Positions 21,903 to 33,443 are shown, counted from the first letter of the stretch. The stretch is 64,000 nucleotides of DNA from Asterella californica (GCA_036924285.1 JAYKYS010000008.1:26149001-26213000), one strand, 5' to 3'. The notes: a model not told the origin generated them from the sequence alone. Program-made: numbers and translations.

Positions 21903-23220
21903 TGTCGTGATGTGAATTATTTTACATTGTAAATAATTCACCTCTCTGTCTAGCGTTAGTCTCTCTGAGTAGAGTTGGGACCTCAGAGATGTCGACACTT
22001 GAGGATGTTATATATTTTGGGTCTTAGTAGGTTGATTTGCCATGTAGATAGAGCTTACGTTCATGGGTTGTACCTACGTGTTACCCATGCACGCTTTTAG
22101 CTGGTTTCAAGTTACTTTCAGGGTTGCGTGTCGTTTTAGGTAGTTTAGGTTTTACGCTGGCACTCTAGGGGGCTTGACGTGGTTGCCTATGAGTGTAGAT
22201 AAGTTACCAGGTAGTTTAGGGCACAAAATGACAACCAAATGGAGCTATGAATTCTCATTGGTTCATTTTTGTCTTTTGTGTAACTCTAAATTTAGAAACA
22301 AAGGTCTAAAGGGGATTCCGAGCAATTAGTGAAGGCACTTCGAAATCTGAGTGCACATGGAGATAGAGCTCGTCGAGCCAAGCACTGTCAGCGAAAAATT
22401 TGATCGATTTGGAGCAATAAAGAAGGAGTTATGGCTGATTGAAGTTCGATTTGTGTCAGAATTGCAGCACTTCTGTTGAATTTGGGGTTTTGAGTGTCAT
22501 TTGCAGCAGAATCGAGGAAATCGCTTCAAAACTTCGTGGTTGTGTTCACTGTCAGCAGGGCTACGATTGTCTCCAAATTTTCATGTCAATTGAGTCAGTG
22601 AGTAATTCAGGGCGACCGCTGAAGTAGAGGGGGTCCGAAAAGCTCTCAATCTGGAGCAGCAACTTCAGAGAGCGAGATCTGGAGTTCTGTGTGGAATCAG
22701 GAGGCCCAACTTCACAGGAGTGTTCATCAAGCTGTGTACTGCAAATCGTGTAAGAATTTCCCAAAGTGATCGAGCCAATTCCTTGTTATAGGTCGAAATA
22801 GCTATCTGGGTACCAGAAACTGCCGTAATTTCTCTACTCAGAAAGTTTCTGCTCATATCTTAGTGCTTTGAATTGAACTGAAGCTGAAATTTCGTATGTG
22901 TATCTAGTAGAACCTCATTTACATGTAGGAGAAGTTCTGAAGCCTAAACCATCTTATGTTTCTGATTCTTGACTGTTAAAGTTCGCTGGTGAACCTTATT
23001 ACTGTTAGTTTGATCTGATTTTCACTTCCTGAGCATACTGGAGGATCTATTCGACCTGTGTGAAGATTTATAGTGCCCTTATGATCTGAAGCCTACCTCT
23101 GGATAGTAAACAACCAGAACTTGAAGCCCAGCACCTTCCTTAGTAGTCTTCCCACAACCTTCACGATCATAACGCAGCGAGAAGGTTCCGCCCTTCCCGA
23201 GGAAAACTCTCACCACCACA
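21903..23220 (+). repeat. G2 3' LTR
   Basis: Direct copy of 4254-5568; 3 bp longer through an extra att near 22998. Followed at once by the acgt target duplication and the interrupted G1 gag-pro frame. Confidence 0.93.
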
Positions 23221-23223
23221 ACG

Positions 23224-25160
23224 TTCACATCCACATTTCGTTCTTCCCTCTCCTCTTCTGACGATGTATTTTCAGATTCTGAATCTGAAGAATTGGTACC
23301 TACATCAGAAGTAGTATCGACGACTTCTGACTCCCAGTAGTCCGATGTGGGTCGATCCGATTCCGACGTCCCAACTTGATCTCCGAGCAATGAAACTTTG
23401 ATCCGGTGGTGATTCGGTCCGATGCGTAAATAACCTTTGTGCCAGTTATCCGTTGCATGTACTGCTCGAAGCCAAGGTCTTCCGAGTAACATTTCATAAC
23501 TTGACTCTTTCAAGATTTGAAATGTCATGTTTACTTGCACTCCCACTACTGACACGCAAACTCTCTCCAGCACTCCCAATGGCCTAACTCGCTGTCTGTT
23601 AGCCATGCCAACCGTGATACTAGAAGGACGCGTTGGTACTAGATCCAACTTCCTCATGAGTCGTTCTAAGATGGCGTTTACTGCCGATCCTCCATCGACA
23701 AGAACATCTGAGACATCTCTCCCATTGATACGAGCCTCTACTTTTGATGCCTTGTTGCACACCTCTCCTTCACTAGCATCTAAAGCACTCACGCCGACAG
23801 TAGAAGGATTTATCTTCTTCTTCCGACCTCGTCGAGAGCTTAGACCGCTACGAAGTTCTTTCCTCACCGAAGGATTCAGAGCAATCAACTGTCCCACAGT
23901 AATGTTTACTCGTTGCTTACCCACGTCCTCCACCACATTGTATTTTGATTGCTCCATTGAAATTGTGAAATCAGTATTTCCCAATTTCTTCCGCCGCTCT
24001 TTGGGTTTTGAAGAAGATTTGCTACTCCGAGTATTTTGACTTGGAGAATCTTCCATCACGACAGGTTCTCCCTCGTCGAAATGCGTCCTCATCCTCTTCC
24101 TCTCTTGAACCAACAACTCTACAGATTGAAAACCTTCTCGTACATCTCGTGGCTCCAAGATGTCGATGCATGCCACACCCTTGTCCTTGCTTTGTGAAGT
24201 TGAAGCTCCATCCACTGTTCCACCATTACGACTTGGACAATTACGTTGGAAGTGTGATCTTCCACACGTAAAACATCCTTGGCTCGTGTAGTTACTTGGT
24301 GATCCTTGCGGTGGTCCACCTCTGGACTGATAGTTCCCATAACCTCGTGAGCCCCCTCCCACATTTGGACTCCGGTGTTGCAACAAATTCACCATGTTGA
24401 TCTTCAAATCTGCCAGAGACTCTGTCAGACTTTTCAACTCATCACGAAAGTCGGGAGTAACAGATCTGGATGGTACAATGGCTGTAACTGCACTAGTAGG
24501 AGCTATCGGAGTCAGATTCTGAAATCGAACAGTTGGAACACTCGCAGTCGTCAGAGTTGGCATGTTCGGCACTTGCACATCCCCACATGATGTCCCAACA
24601 GTCATTGGTTGCAAGTCGTCTCCATCCAGACTCTCTTCCATCCTGGTTGCGATCTTCACTGCATCAGCCTTCGAAGTTGGTCTCTCATACCGCACTTGTG
24701 TTCGAATCTCCGGCCTCAATCCTCCAATAAAATTCTTTGTGAGCATTGCTCCAATGCCCACCATCGTTGGCTCTACTACATCTCCACTCTTTCGTAAAAC
24801 CACCCGAAACTTTTGTTCTAATTTCTCCACCCTCTCGGCGTAAGTCCTTACTTTCTCTTTCTCTCCTTGTTTGAGGTAAGTTACCTCTACCATTAACTTC
24901 TTGTAACTTTCATCGGGAAGAAAAGTTTCAATTAAGGCCTCCGTCAATACTTCCCAAGTATCAACTGGAGTCCTCACTACGCTTCTCTTCTTCCTATCCT
25001 CATACCATGTCAATGCAGAATTCTCAAGAAATTCAGGTATCAACCCTACCCACTCGCTCTTCTTTCGATCTCCATTGCCAATGCATGCTCTTTTGAAGTC
25101 CCTCAAAAATCCTTCCACGTCTTCTCCATTCTTTCCGTAAAACACATGAAGTTTTCCCAT
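23224..25160 (-). pseudogene. gag: G1 gag and aspartic protease
   Basis: Open over its whole length from the ATG at 25160, but cut at the G2 insertion. The first 200 residues are a retrotransposon capsid domain (GEDVEGFLRDFKRACIGN, ALTWYEDRKKRS, LIETFLPDESYKKLM, VRTYAERVEKLEQKF). A zinc knuckle of the shorter form CFTCGRSHFQRNC (CX2CX3HX4C) follows a Gly-rich stretch. After a basic Ser/Lys-rich linker comes the protease site DVLVDGGSAVNAI and the strand MLLGRPWLRAV. The acidic C-terminal linker runs to the junction, where the frame continues at 4249 into RT. Confidence 0.92.
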
Positions 25161-25295
25161 TCTTCTCTTCTTTTCTTCTTCTTACTCAAGGAACTGCTTG
25201 CGGATGTGAAGATCGCACTTCACCGCAATCCACAATTTCCCCGTTGAGCTCTCTCCTCTCCAAAGGTTGGAATAAGTTTGACCCTCATGGTCATC

Positions 25296-25760
25296 TTATC
25301 TCTCGTGTGACAGACTATCTCCATCCTCGCTAGAGATCTTCACTCGTTCCGTTTCTACACTCAACCTTCTCTCGAGACCTTCGGCTACAGTTTCTAGCAA
25401 AGCAACCACTGCGCTACACTCGTGCTCAACTGGAATCCCGTCCACTCCACATCTAGGACAAAAGGTTGTAGGGTCAATGACGCCTTGTCTAGGGGAAGAA
25501 GGACCTATGTGTAAGCTTAAGTCGACCAACCCTCTTCGCTCACGCAAAAGTCTATTCTTCGTAGGACACTTGCTCACTTTATGTCCTTCTTCTCCACATA
25601 AAAAACACCTCGAGTTCTTCTCCTGGTTCTTACGACTACTCTCTGCTTCTTCCTCAAATTCTAGTCGAAATTCTCCTTTCGCCAGATCAGCGGTAACTAT
25701 CACCGCATAGCCTTGAGGGATCTTGCTCAACCTCAATTTCCACTCTTGCTGTCCTTCCAT
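25296..25760 (-). CDS. G1 extra ORF with two zinc-binding motifs
   Basis: 154 codons between the 5' LTR and gag, same strand, 135 bp upstream of the gag ATG. It starts MEGQQEWKLRLSKIPQGY and contains a canonical CCHC knuckle CFLCGEEGHKVSKC at about residues 52-65 and a second cysteine pair CPRCGVDGIPVEHEC at about 101-115, then a helical, acidic tail. It is not the gag, which has its own knuckle and follows separately. It could be a nucleic-acid-binding accessory protein; I recognise no named family. The ORF is intact even though pol has frameshifts. Confidence 0.7.
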   Translation of the reverse strand: MEGQQEWKLRLSKIPQGYAVIVTADLAKGEFRLEFEEEAESSRKNQEKNSRCFLCGEEGHKVSKCPTKNRLLRERRGLVDLSLHIGPSSPRQGVIDPTTFCPRCGVDGIPVEHECSAVVALLETVAEGLERRLSVETERVKISSEDGDSLSHER

Positions 25761-26343
25761 GACGATGATCCGTCATACATCTCTCTCGCTCTATAGTTTG
25801 TTTGACACTTTTGATCACTCGACTATCTTCTCGCTTAGCAATCTCTCACATTACTAAGTAGAAGCTTAACTTGTCAACCCTGAGCCTCAGAGATCGAACA
25901 TAACCCTCTCAAGAATTCTGAAATTCTTTCACTCTTTTACTTCAGCAAGCGATATAACAGATTTGACCCCCCTTCGCTTCGAATGCCATAACTCCAGTTC
26001 TACTCGATCAATTCACGTATGATTTGGGTGCCTAGATAGCTTATCTTGTAAGCTATCAGCATGGAAGATTTCAAGGTCTAATTCTAAAAACTGAAAATAT
26101 GAAAATGACTGTAAACTCCTTCCCGAGAGCTCACTATTTGATACCGAAAAACCTCCTTAACTTCCGAAAGACATAACTCTCTCCTTACAATTGATCTCTC
26201 GGAGATATCAAGCTTATTGGAAACCTTATCTTGCCCTCTATAACATGTTGTATGTACAAAGACTCATGCTCAAAAACAGACATGAACTGTACTAACAACT
26301 AAATACGAATCTTTGTATCGAGGTCCCGGCAACGAAACCAAAA
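25761..26343 (-). other. G1 leader and primer-binding site
   Basis: Non-coding leader between the 5' LTR and the extra ORF. Three bases from the LTR, the minus strand reads TGGTTTCGTTGCCGGGACC (26322-26340), very like the TGGCGCCGTTGCCGGGG primer-binding site common in plant Ty3/gypsy (Asp-tRNA type), with a few substitutions. The rest is AT-rich with no ORF of note. Confidence 0.75.
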
Positions 26344-27142
26344 TGTAAGCCGGCCTGTCTCTCACCCAGGGGTACCTCAAATGACTAGGATTACTAGTGC
26401 ACCTTAACTACAAAGATTCTATCACACCCATGCTCACTTCACTCAACACTCTGACCCGTATGGTCACATTGGTCCCTCTAATAGCGTTCCTGCAAACAAG
26501 TTCTAACCCCGCCCTCCACATTGCATCACATAGTACTCAAGGACTCCCAAGGTCTCCAATGCTCACTTTACTTATAGACAGGAAAATGAGAGTGTCTTCC
26601 ACCTTCTCAACTCCTCCTTATATACTCTACAACTTCTTATCGTGGTAACTTTCACTAAGTTACGTTACCTCATGGTAAGTGCGCAATCCAAAATAGTAAA
26701 ACTTCTAAAGGCTACTAAGACTTAAGAATAGCACACACATTACTTGTTCTACTTTACTAAAGTAAGAGATTCTCTTACTTTAGCTTTTGTAAAGTGTTAA
26801 CTTTCCACACTATCCAGTCGAAAGACGACAACACACTAATACGTCTTTTGAGGAGCATCTTTAGATCTTTGTGCATGACTTTTCATCATGCATCCAATCA
26901 GCGATGGTCAACAAAGTTACATACTTTTGGAAAGCATATTTAGAGCTCCGCACTTGTCCTATAGTGCCATAGTGGAACCTCTAATAGTTTCCTCAACTTA
27001 GTTATAACTATCTCAGCTAGTTATGACTACTTTTGATCACTTTAAATTTAGATCTTCAAACTAGAGTAACCTTTAAGATAGTCATACCTAATGAAATGCA
27101 TATAAGCATACACACAAATAATGGGATACTTGTGGTGTGATA
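26344..27142 (-). repeat. G1 5' LTR
   Basis: Direct copy of 518-1347 apart from a 31-bp deletion and scattered substitutions. Minus-strand TATA at 26619-26626. Ends GTGTGATA (CA in the other copy) and is followed by gtcc (27143-27146). Confidence 0.93.
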
Positions 27143-27146
27143 GTCC

Positions 27147-27431
27147 AAATTGGTACACAATGAGCCCACTGGAGTCTGTGCAGCATGTCAGTTTGGCAAG
27201 CAAGCTAGACAGCCCTTTAAGGAATCAAGTAGTAGAGCGAACAAGCTTCTGGAGCTTGTTCATCCTGATGTATGGACTGCTTCTCAGTCAAGTATGAACG
27301 GTTTTCAGTACTTCATGTCGTTCATTGATGATCATTCGCGTTATACTTGGATCTATTTGTTGAGAAACAAGTCCTCTGCCGAAGTACTATCAGCATTCCA
27401 GACTTTCCGTAAGTTGGTGGAGAACTCGACG
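27147..27431 (+). pseudogene. pol: Ty1/copia pol, piece 2: integrase N-terminus and core start
   Basis: Resumes the copia frame from 517 exactly after one gtcc is removed. It contains the integrase zinc cysteines CAACQFGKQ with ARQPF, and the first catalytic Asp in LELVHPDVW (usual copia LVHSDVWGP). The core follows as FMSFIDDHSRYTWIYLLRNK and ends FRKLVENST where G3-C begins. The next copia residues (ASGASIISLRSDGGG) are found on the opposite strand at 42412, in phase. Confidence 0.9.
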
Positions 27432-27490
27432 TGAAGGTCTGGGGTGGAGATTTCTTCTGTGTGTGAACTTTGAAGAAGAGATTGGCAGTC

Positions 27491-28531
27491 ATGAGTGGGG
27501 ATGGGAAAGGTGATGGAGATGGAACTAGTGGTTCAAGTGGGTTACCGAAGGTGCAGTTGGATCCGGCGACTGCATCGATGTTCCAAGCTTTCACTATGTT
27601 CTTACGGCAGCAACAGTCTGATGAGCGGAAGGAAGCTTTGGCAACAAAGGCGCTACAAGCGGTGGTCAGCAAGATTGACCAGTTTGATGGAAGAGATGTC
27701 TCAAGGTATCTGAGACATTATGTGAAGGAGATGGAGCTGAACCGGGTCTCAGAAGATGAGATGATTGAGACGTTTGAGTTGGCAGCAGCTCCAGAGATTA
27801 GGGATCATGTTAAAATGCTAACGAAGCATTTTAACAAGGATTGGGAGACTTTTGCTCGTGCCTTGATGGATGAGTACTTCTTGGAGGACTCTATTCGAGT
27901 CACCAAGAAGTCATTCTTGGAGTGGGTTGAGCAACCAAGGTTACAAGCTACTGAGTTGCTCAGAGAGTTTGAGAAGCAGTTTTCACGGCTGACCAGGATG
28001 GAGAAGTTGACGTTGCAGTCCAACAAGACAGAGCTATTTCTTCAGGCTGCAGATGAGAAGTTGCAGGAGAAGCTAGAGGTACTTCTGGAAGACCGGGAGG
28101 AGGACGATGGATTGACCAGCAGCTGGAAGAAGGTTGAAGAAGCTGTTGGTCTGCTTACCAAGAGGGAGCGGAGACGAGAGAAAGTTCCTGTTAGGAGACT
28201 GACACCAACACCTACAGCTGTAACACCTGTTCCTGTAGTCCGACCAGTTCCCGTTGCTAGACAAGTAGTACCAGTTGCTCCAGCTGTTCCTGTTGTTCCA
28301 ATTGTTCAGGCACCCATGGTATCTCCGAAGAAGGATGACTCAAACCTTGAGGAGATATTGCGTGGAATGCGAGATCTACAGATCAAGCTCACCAAATTGG
28401 AAGAGAAGGGATCTACAAGCGGAGTAAGACCGGTTGAGAAGCAAGGCTAGATCCAGCGGTGTATCTGGTGCGATGGTACTGATCATCCGCGCAGAGATTG
28501 CAAGGAGTTCACAGATATTCTGCAGCAATGA
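27491..28531 (+). pseudogene. gag: G3-C gag
   Basis: ATG at 27491 (MSGDGKGDGDG) as in G3-B; about nine in ten residues are shared by eye. Capsid-like helices (KALQAVVSKIDQFDGRD, FLEWVEQPR) and a Pro/Val linker (VPVVRPVPVARQVVPVAP) are intact. A stop at 28448-28450 lies where G3-B has Trp (KQGWIQRC), just before the knuckle CIWCDGTDHPRRDC, and a second stop is at 28529-28531. Two residues of G3-B (KA in PRKALQ) are absent here, an in-frame deletion. Confidence 0.87.
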
Positions 28532-29901
28532 GTGATCTTCTGGAAGGATGGGAAGATAGCGTTGAGGGATACTGGTGCGCTTCTTCAGACCAACTTTGGT
28601 AGAGGAGGGATGAAGAAGTTGGTTGAGGACCACCTATCAGCGCAAGCAGTCGCAATCGTGGAAGCTGGAACTTATGGCACAAGGGTTGAGGATCAAGCTG
28701 AGAGGAGTTTCAACAAGCAAGTTGAGCCAAGTGAGTTGTGGTCATCTGCCATCTCCATGAAACAGAAAGGGAAGATGGCACGTGAGACGTTGCAGAGGAC
28801 AGCTGCTACGATCAGAAGGGATACTAGATGAGAGGATCCGATAGAAGCTCTATCGGTGCATGCTTACATCGCCAAGAACCAACACGAAGCGTTGTTGGAA
28901 GAGAAGAGAAGGCGAGATTCAGAGGATGCAGGAGAAGGAACTTCTTCCAAGAGACAGACTCGAGGGGAGAAGGTTCGCCAAGAGCTTCGGATGCAGGAGC
29001 TCAAGACCTACCGATGGACGATGCTCCTTCTTCATCGAAGGAGAAATCTCAGAAGGAGAAGGGTAAGTCTGCTGCGTACAAGCTACAGTCGGATATCGAG
29101 GCGTCAACAAACTTGAAGAGAGTCTTGGAAGATCGCATTCTGAATGCGAAGGTGGAGTTTACTTTGAGAGAAGTGTTAGGCATCGCCAAGCGTGAGTTTC
29201 ATGATGTCATCATCGATGTCATCAAATGGAAACGACAAATTACGGGTGAGACTGGTTTATCATATGCTTTGGATACTAGGATGTCAGTGGATGAGGAGAG
29301 AGAGCTTGCAAGATGCAGTGTCTATTCTCCAGAGGAAGAAAGAGATCGAAGACGCAGGGTGCATTTCGAGGATGAAGAGGAGGATGGGAAGCGGAGCTCA
29401 AGTCATTACAGCCACAGTCACTAGGCTCGAGCTACGACGGAGACGTTGGTGAGGATCGAGGACTTGGATGAGCCGGTGGTTGCTCTGATCGATCATGGAT
29501 CAGAAATCAACATCATGTCGAAGGAGCTGTACAAGAGGAAGAAGTGGCCGATCGACACAGAGCATGGATGGGTCATAAGAGCAGCCAACAACACGAGAGG
29601 AGACTTGTATGGAGCTTGTCCAGACATCAGAGTGCGCGTAGGTGATGTTGCTATCGAGCAAAACTTCTTTGTTCAAGAAGCAACGTCATACCCACTCATT
29701 CTGGACCAACCTTTCATCATAGCAACCCGGATGGAGATAAAGGTACTGGACGACGGATCTGCGTATGTTAGGATCTGAAGTCAAGATGGGAAGAGAGCGG
29801 TACAGTTCCTGACTGTACTGGCCAACCACGAGCGCAACCGAGATCGTTTGAGGGAGAAGCCGCTTCCAAGGGTGAGTGAAGAGTTCAAGGATTTTCGTTG
29901 A
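28532..29901 (+). pseudogene. pol: G3-C gag C-terminus and aspartic protease
   Basis: Same protein order as G3-B: FGRGGMKKLVEDHLSAQ, linker, VLEDRILNAKVEFTLREVLG, protease ALIDHGSEINIMS and LILDQPFI (Gly of LGQP changed to Asp). Stops at 28829-28831 and 29422-29424 replace Trp, one at 29776-29778 replaces Arg, and a frameshift lies around 28990. The ORF closes with ...FKDFR TGA at 29899-29901, identical in position and flanks to G3-B. Confidence 0.87.
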
Positions 29902-32900
29902 GTACCACTATAGAGCGGGATTGTGGTGGTGAGCAAGAGAAGATACTCTCGCTTGATGGAGATAGTGCCTTTTGTACAGGGTTTATTGGATTCTCTGAGT
30001 ATGGGATTGCTATCTACAAGAAGATAGAAGAGCTGAGAAGAAAAGAAAAAAAACATTTGCGTGATGTTGAGTTGATGTTGAAAGAGTTGGGTGAGCTAGA
30101 AGGAGATGAATGGATTTCTGGTGTTTATGAAGAAGATGGGTTGGAAGATCCTTTGCGAGAGATCATGTCTATTGGGTGGGAGGATATGGATAAGGTCGTG
30201 CAGATTCATTCAAGGGAGGTTTATTCGGTGATCGAATCATTCTGTGCACCGGAGGTTCGAGTTGAGACAAGATACAAGATAGTGGATAAGAAAGTAAAGT
30301 CAGTTGCTGGTCCTTTGCCGGAAGACACCAACCAACAGATGGATCGAGCTTCAAAGGAGAAGAGTTTGAGAGATCCTGCAATGATAGGACACAAGTTCAC
30401 GGAGAAGACCCTTGAAGAGCTGAAGATTGGATCTGATGGGTCTCTTCTACCAGAAGAGAGGATGTGCTTCAAGGAGATGCTTTCAAGACATGGGAAAGCA
30501 TTTGCTTTTGAGCCACTTGAGATTGGGTGTGTAGATCCGTACATTGTTACCCCGATGGTTATCTTCACGATACCGCATGTGCCATGGAACCTGAGACCAA
30601 TTCCAGTACCGCGGGCTCACTTGCCCAAACTAGTGGAGTTGCTGAAGGAGAAGATGCGGATGAAGATCTTGGAGCCGTCGTTTGCATCATATTCAAGCAG
30701 ATGGTTTACAGTACCAAAGAAGAATGGGTCGCTGCGGTTCATCCAAGACATGCAGCCGGTGAACGCAGTAACAATCAGAAATGCTGGGGTGGGACCGATT
30801 GTGGATGAGTTTGCAGAAGCGTTTGCAGGAAGAGCAATTTACTCGATGGGAGATCTTTACTCAGGGTATGATCAGTTTCAACTGGCGGAGGAGAGCAGAA
30901 GTTTCACGACAATGAGGACACCTTTGGGGTTGGTTAGGATGTGTACTTTACCACAGGGAGCTACCAACTCGGTAGCACACATGATGAACGGGATGAATCG
31001 AGTTCTAAGAGACTTCATCCCCGAAAAGACGATGCCGTTCTTGGATGACATCCCCATCAAAGGATGTGTGGAAGATGAGAAGGATGAAGCATTAGATCAG
31101 AGGGGGTGTCGGCGGTACGTCACTGATCACATCGCAGACTGTGAGAAGATCTTATCTCGACTTGAGGAAGTTCATCTTACGCTGTCAGGTGCGAAGTCTA
31201 CATTTGGGGTTAGAGAGGTTTTGATCGTTGGTCATTTGTGTGGATCGTTTGGTCGGAAGCCAGATCCGAACAAGGTGGATGCGATTGGAAGAATGAAGGA
31301 GGTTTGCAACTCGCTAACAGAAGTGAGAAGATTTTTGGGTGCTTGTGTATTCTACCACATTTGGATTCCTCATTATGCGCATGTGGTGGATCCGTTGTAT
31401 GGATTGTTACGTAAGGGTCATTAGTTCAGATGGGAGGAAGAGCATACTGATGCAGTAAGGAAGCTGAAATCCTTACTATCATCTCCTCCAGTTCTAGGAA
31501 GGATTGATTACAAGGGTGCTAGGCCGGTGGTTCTTACAGTGGATACAAGTCCAGTTGCAATTGGATGGGCAGTCGGACAGGATGATGAGGATGGAGATAG
31601 GTTTACGGTTAGGTTCGGAGCGAAGATGTTAAGTCCTCGACAACGTGCTTACCCGCAAGTGAAAAGAGAACTGTGGGATATTGTTTCAGCTATGAAAACT
31701 GAGAAAGAGTATTTGATTGGAGCAGTAGTGGTGGTTGAAACTGATTGCTTGCCGTTGTTAGGGATGATCATGAATTGTTCAACTCCTGATATTGCGATGT
31801 TACGATGGATCGCATATATCAAGTCGTTGAACCCGGAGTTTAGACATATCGCAGGGAAAGATAATCCGATGACGGATATGTTATCTCGAGCTCGGTATGA
31901 TGGGGAGGATGAGATGGTAGAAGACATTGACGACGTGGGTACAGAGTTCTATTCGATTGCACAGACAGGAAGGGAAGATGAGTTGTTTGTTGAAGGGTTG
32001 TATGATGGTGATTTACTTGATATCGGGAGGTACTTTAGTACGATGGTTAAGCAGACAGGTTGGACGGATGAGAGGTTTCGGAGAATTCGAAGGAAGGCCT
32101 ACAACTTCATGTTGCAGGATGGGTTTCTTTGGAAGCGACCGAAGCAGAAAGGTGGGGTACCGCTACGGGTGATTTGCAACAAGGAAGATCAGCAGAAGTT
32201 GCTCAAGGCGTTCCATGAGAGTCTTTGGGCTGGACATCGAGGAATTTTGACCACTTTTACCAAGATAAAAGAGAAGTATTGGTGGAAAAACATGTATAGG
32301 GATGTTGTATCTTTTGTGGAGTCTTGTTTGGCATGTCAGATGTATTCGAATATCCGACATCGTGACGGATTACATCCGACTTATCCGTTGGTGATCCACT
32401 TCAAGTGGGTGGTAGACTTGGTGATTATGCCGGTTGGATTATGGCAGATGAGATACTTGGTACTTGCTAGAGAGGATCTTTCAAATCAAGTCGAGGGTAG
32501 GGCGCTTCGGACGAAGACAACTGAAGGGGTATGTAGATTTCTCTTGGAAGAGGTTGTTTGTCGGTATGGATGTGTGGGAAAGATCACTGCAGATCGGGGA
32601 GAGTTAGATGCACACGAGGCTCGTGAATTCTTTGCAAGGTGTGGGGTGAGGTTCTCACTGACAACTGCTTACAACCCCGAAGGGAATGCCAAGAGTGAAC
32701 GTGGTCATCCACCCATTGTGAAGGCTTTGGTGAAGGCTTGCAACGGAAGGATGCGCAAGTGGCCTCGACTCTTATCATTTGCGTTATGGACAGATAGAAC
32801 GACGCACAGCTCGGTGACAGGTTACATGCCGGTGGAACTCATCACAGGTCAGAAGCCTATCATGCCGATTGAAGAACACGTTCTGACATGGAGTGTGTTA

Positions 32901-33368
32901 TCTTGGGAGGACAATTTGACTAGAGAAGAGCTTCTTGCTATTCGAATTAGGCAGTTAGAGAGAAGACCAGAGGATATCCAAATTGCTTTGGATAGGCTAC
33001 GAGAAGTACGGTTGAAGAACAAGGTCAGATTTGATCAGCGACATCGTTTGAGACCCAAGGAAATCAAAGAAGGTGATTGGGTGTTAGTCTATGACAACAG
33101 TCTAGACAACCAGCATAGTGCACTCCAGAAGTTTTCCAGAAGATGGTTTGGTCCGTATGTGGTGAAGAAGATTCATGACAACGCAACTTACGCCCTGCAA
33201 GAGTTGGATGGAACGAGCTTGAAGGTACCAGTGGCAGGTAAACGTGTCAAGATTTTCAAAAAGAGAGATGAGGAGGTCGATCTAGCAGATATCTTGACGG
33301 AGTTTCAGTTTGAGGATGAGGATTATGCAGAAGATCTTGAAGGTGAGGTTGGTTACGATGGGAAGTAG
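29898..33368 (+). pseudogene. pol: G3-C pol: leader, RT, RNase H, integrase
   Basis: Opens in the -1 frame at TTGAGTACC, overlapping the protease stop. It is the best-preserved G3 pol: a leader of about 150 residues, RT with RWFTVPKKNGSLRFIQDMQP, GDLYSGYDQFQLAEESRS and PFLDDIPIKG (31035-31061), RNase H with LTVDTSPVAIGWAVG and GKDNPMTDMLSRA, integrase zinc region (CLACQMYSN), DDE core (WVVDLVIMPVG, ITADRGEL, GNAKSERGHPP) and GPYVVKK. Only one stop interrupts it (TAG at 31422-31424 for Lys of KGHKF). It ends at 33366-33368, 37 bp before the hairpin. Confidence 0.91.
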
Positions 33369-33405
33369 GACGATAAGCCGGTCCACTCCTTGGTTGGTAT
33401 CTCTG

Positions 33406-33425
33406 GTGCATACCGAAGGATGCAC
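33406..33425 (+). promoter_or_regulatory. Conserved hairpin before polypurine tract, G3-C
   Basis: Stem GTGCAT / ATGCAC, loop ACCGAAGG, 18 nt before the LTR. The purine run agagggggtgga lies between. The loop differs from G3-B (ACTGGAGG) and G2 (ACCGGAGG) at one or two bases, so the stem is better conserved in pairing than in sequence. Confidence 0.77.
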
Positions 33426-33443
33426 AAGTTCAGAGGGGGTGGA

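Larger units (their letters stand above)
4254..23220 (+). mobile_element. Ty3/gypsy LTR retrotransposon G2, split by G3-B
   Basis: Plus-strand element with LTRs at 4254-5568 and 21903-23220, starting TGTCGTGATG and ending CACCACCACA. The target duplication acgt lies at 4250-4253 and 23221-23224; removing the element and one acgt rejoins the G1 polyprotein frame. Internal order is gag with CCHC knuckle, aspartic protease, pol leader, RT, RNase H, integrase, hairpin, polypurine tract. A few stops and frameshifts make it defective. The LTRs differ at only scattered positions, so insertion was fairly recent. Its proteins are clearly related to those of G3, but its LTRs are not alike beyond the TGTCGTG start. 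Confidence 0.93.
518..27142 (-). mobile_element. Ty3/gypsy LTR retrotransposon G1, split by G2
   Basis: G1 is a complete but defective element on the minus strand. Its LTRs are at 518-1347 (3') and 26344-27142 (5'), starting TGTAAGCC and ending ...GTGTGACA (TA in the right copy). A 4-bp target duplication gtcc sits at 514-517 and 27143-27146. Removing the element and one gtcc rejoins the copia frame exactly. Internal order on the minus strand is primer-binding site, a small zinc-finger ORF, gag, protease, [G2 insertion], RT, RNase H, integrase. The integrase has no chromodomain, which points to the non-chromovirus (OTA-type) side of plant Ty3/gypsy; the exact lineage is inference. Confidence 0.93.
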
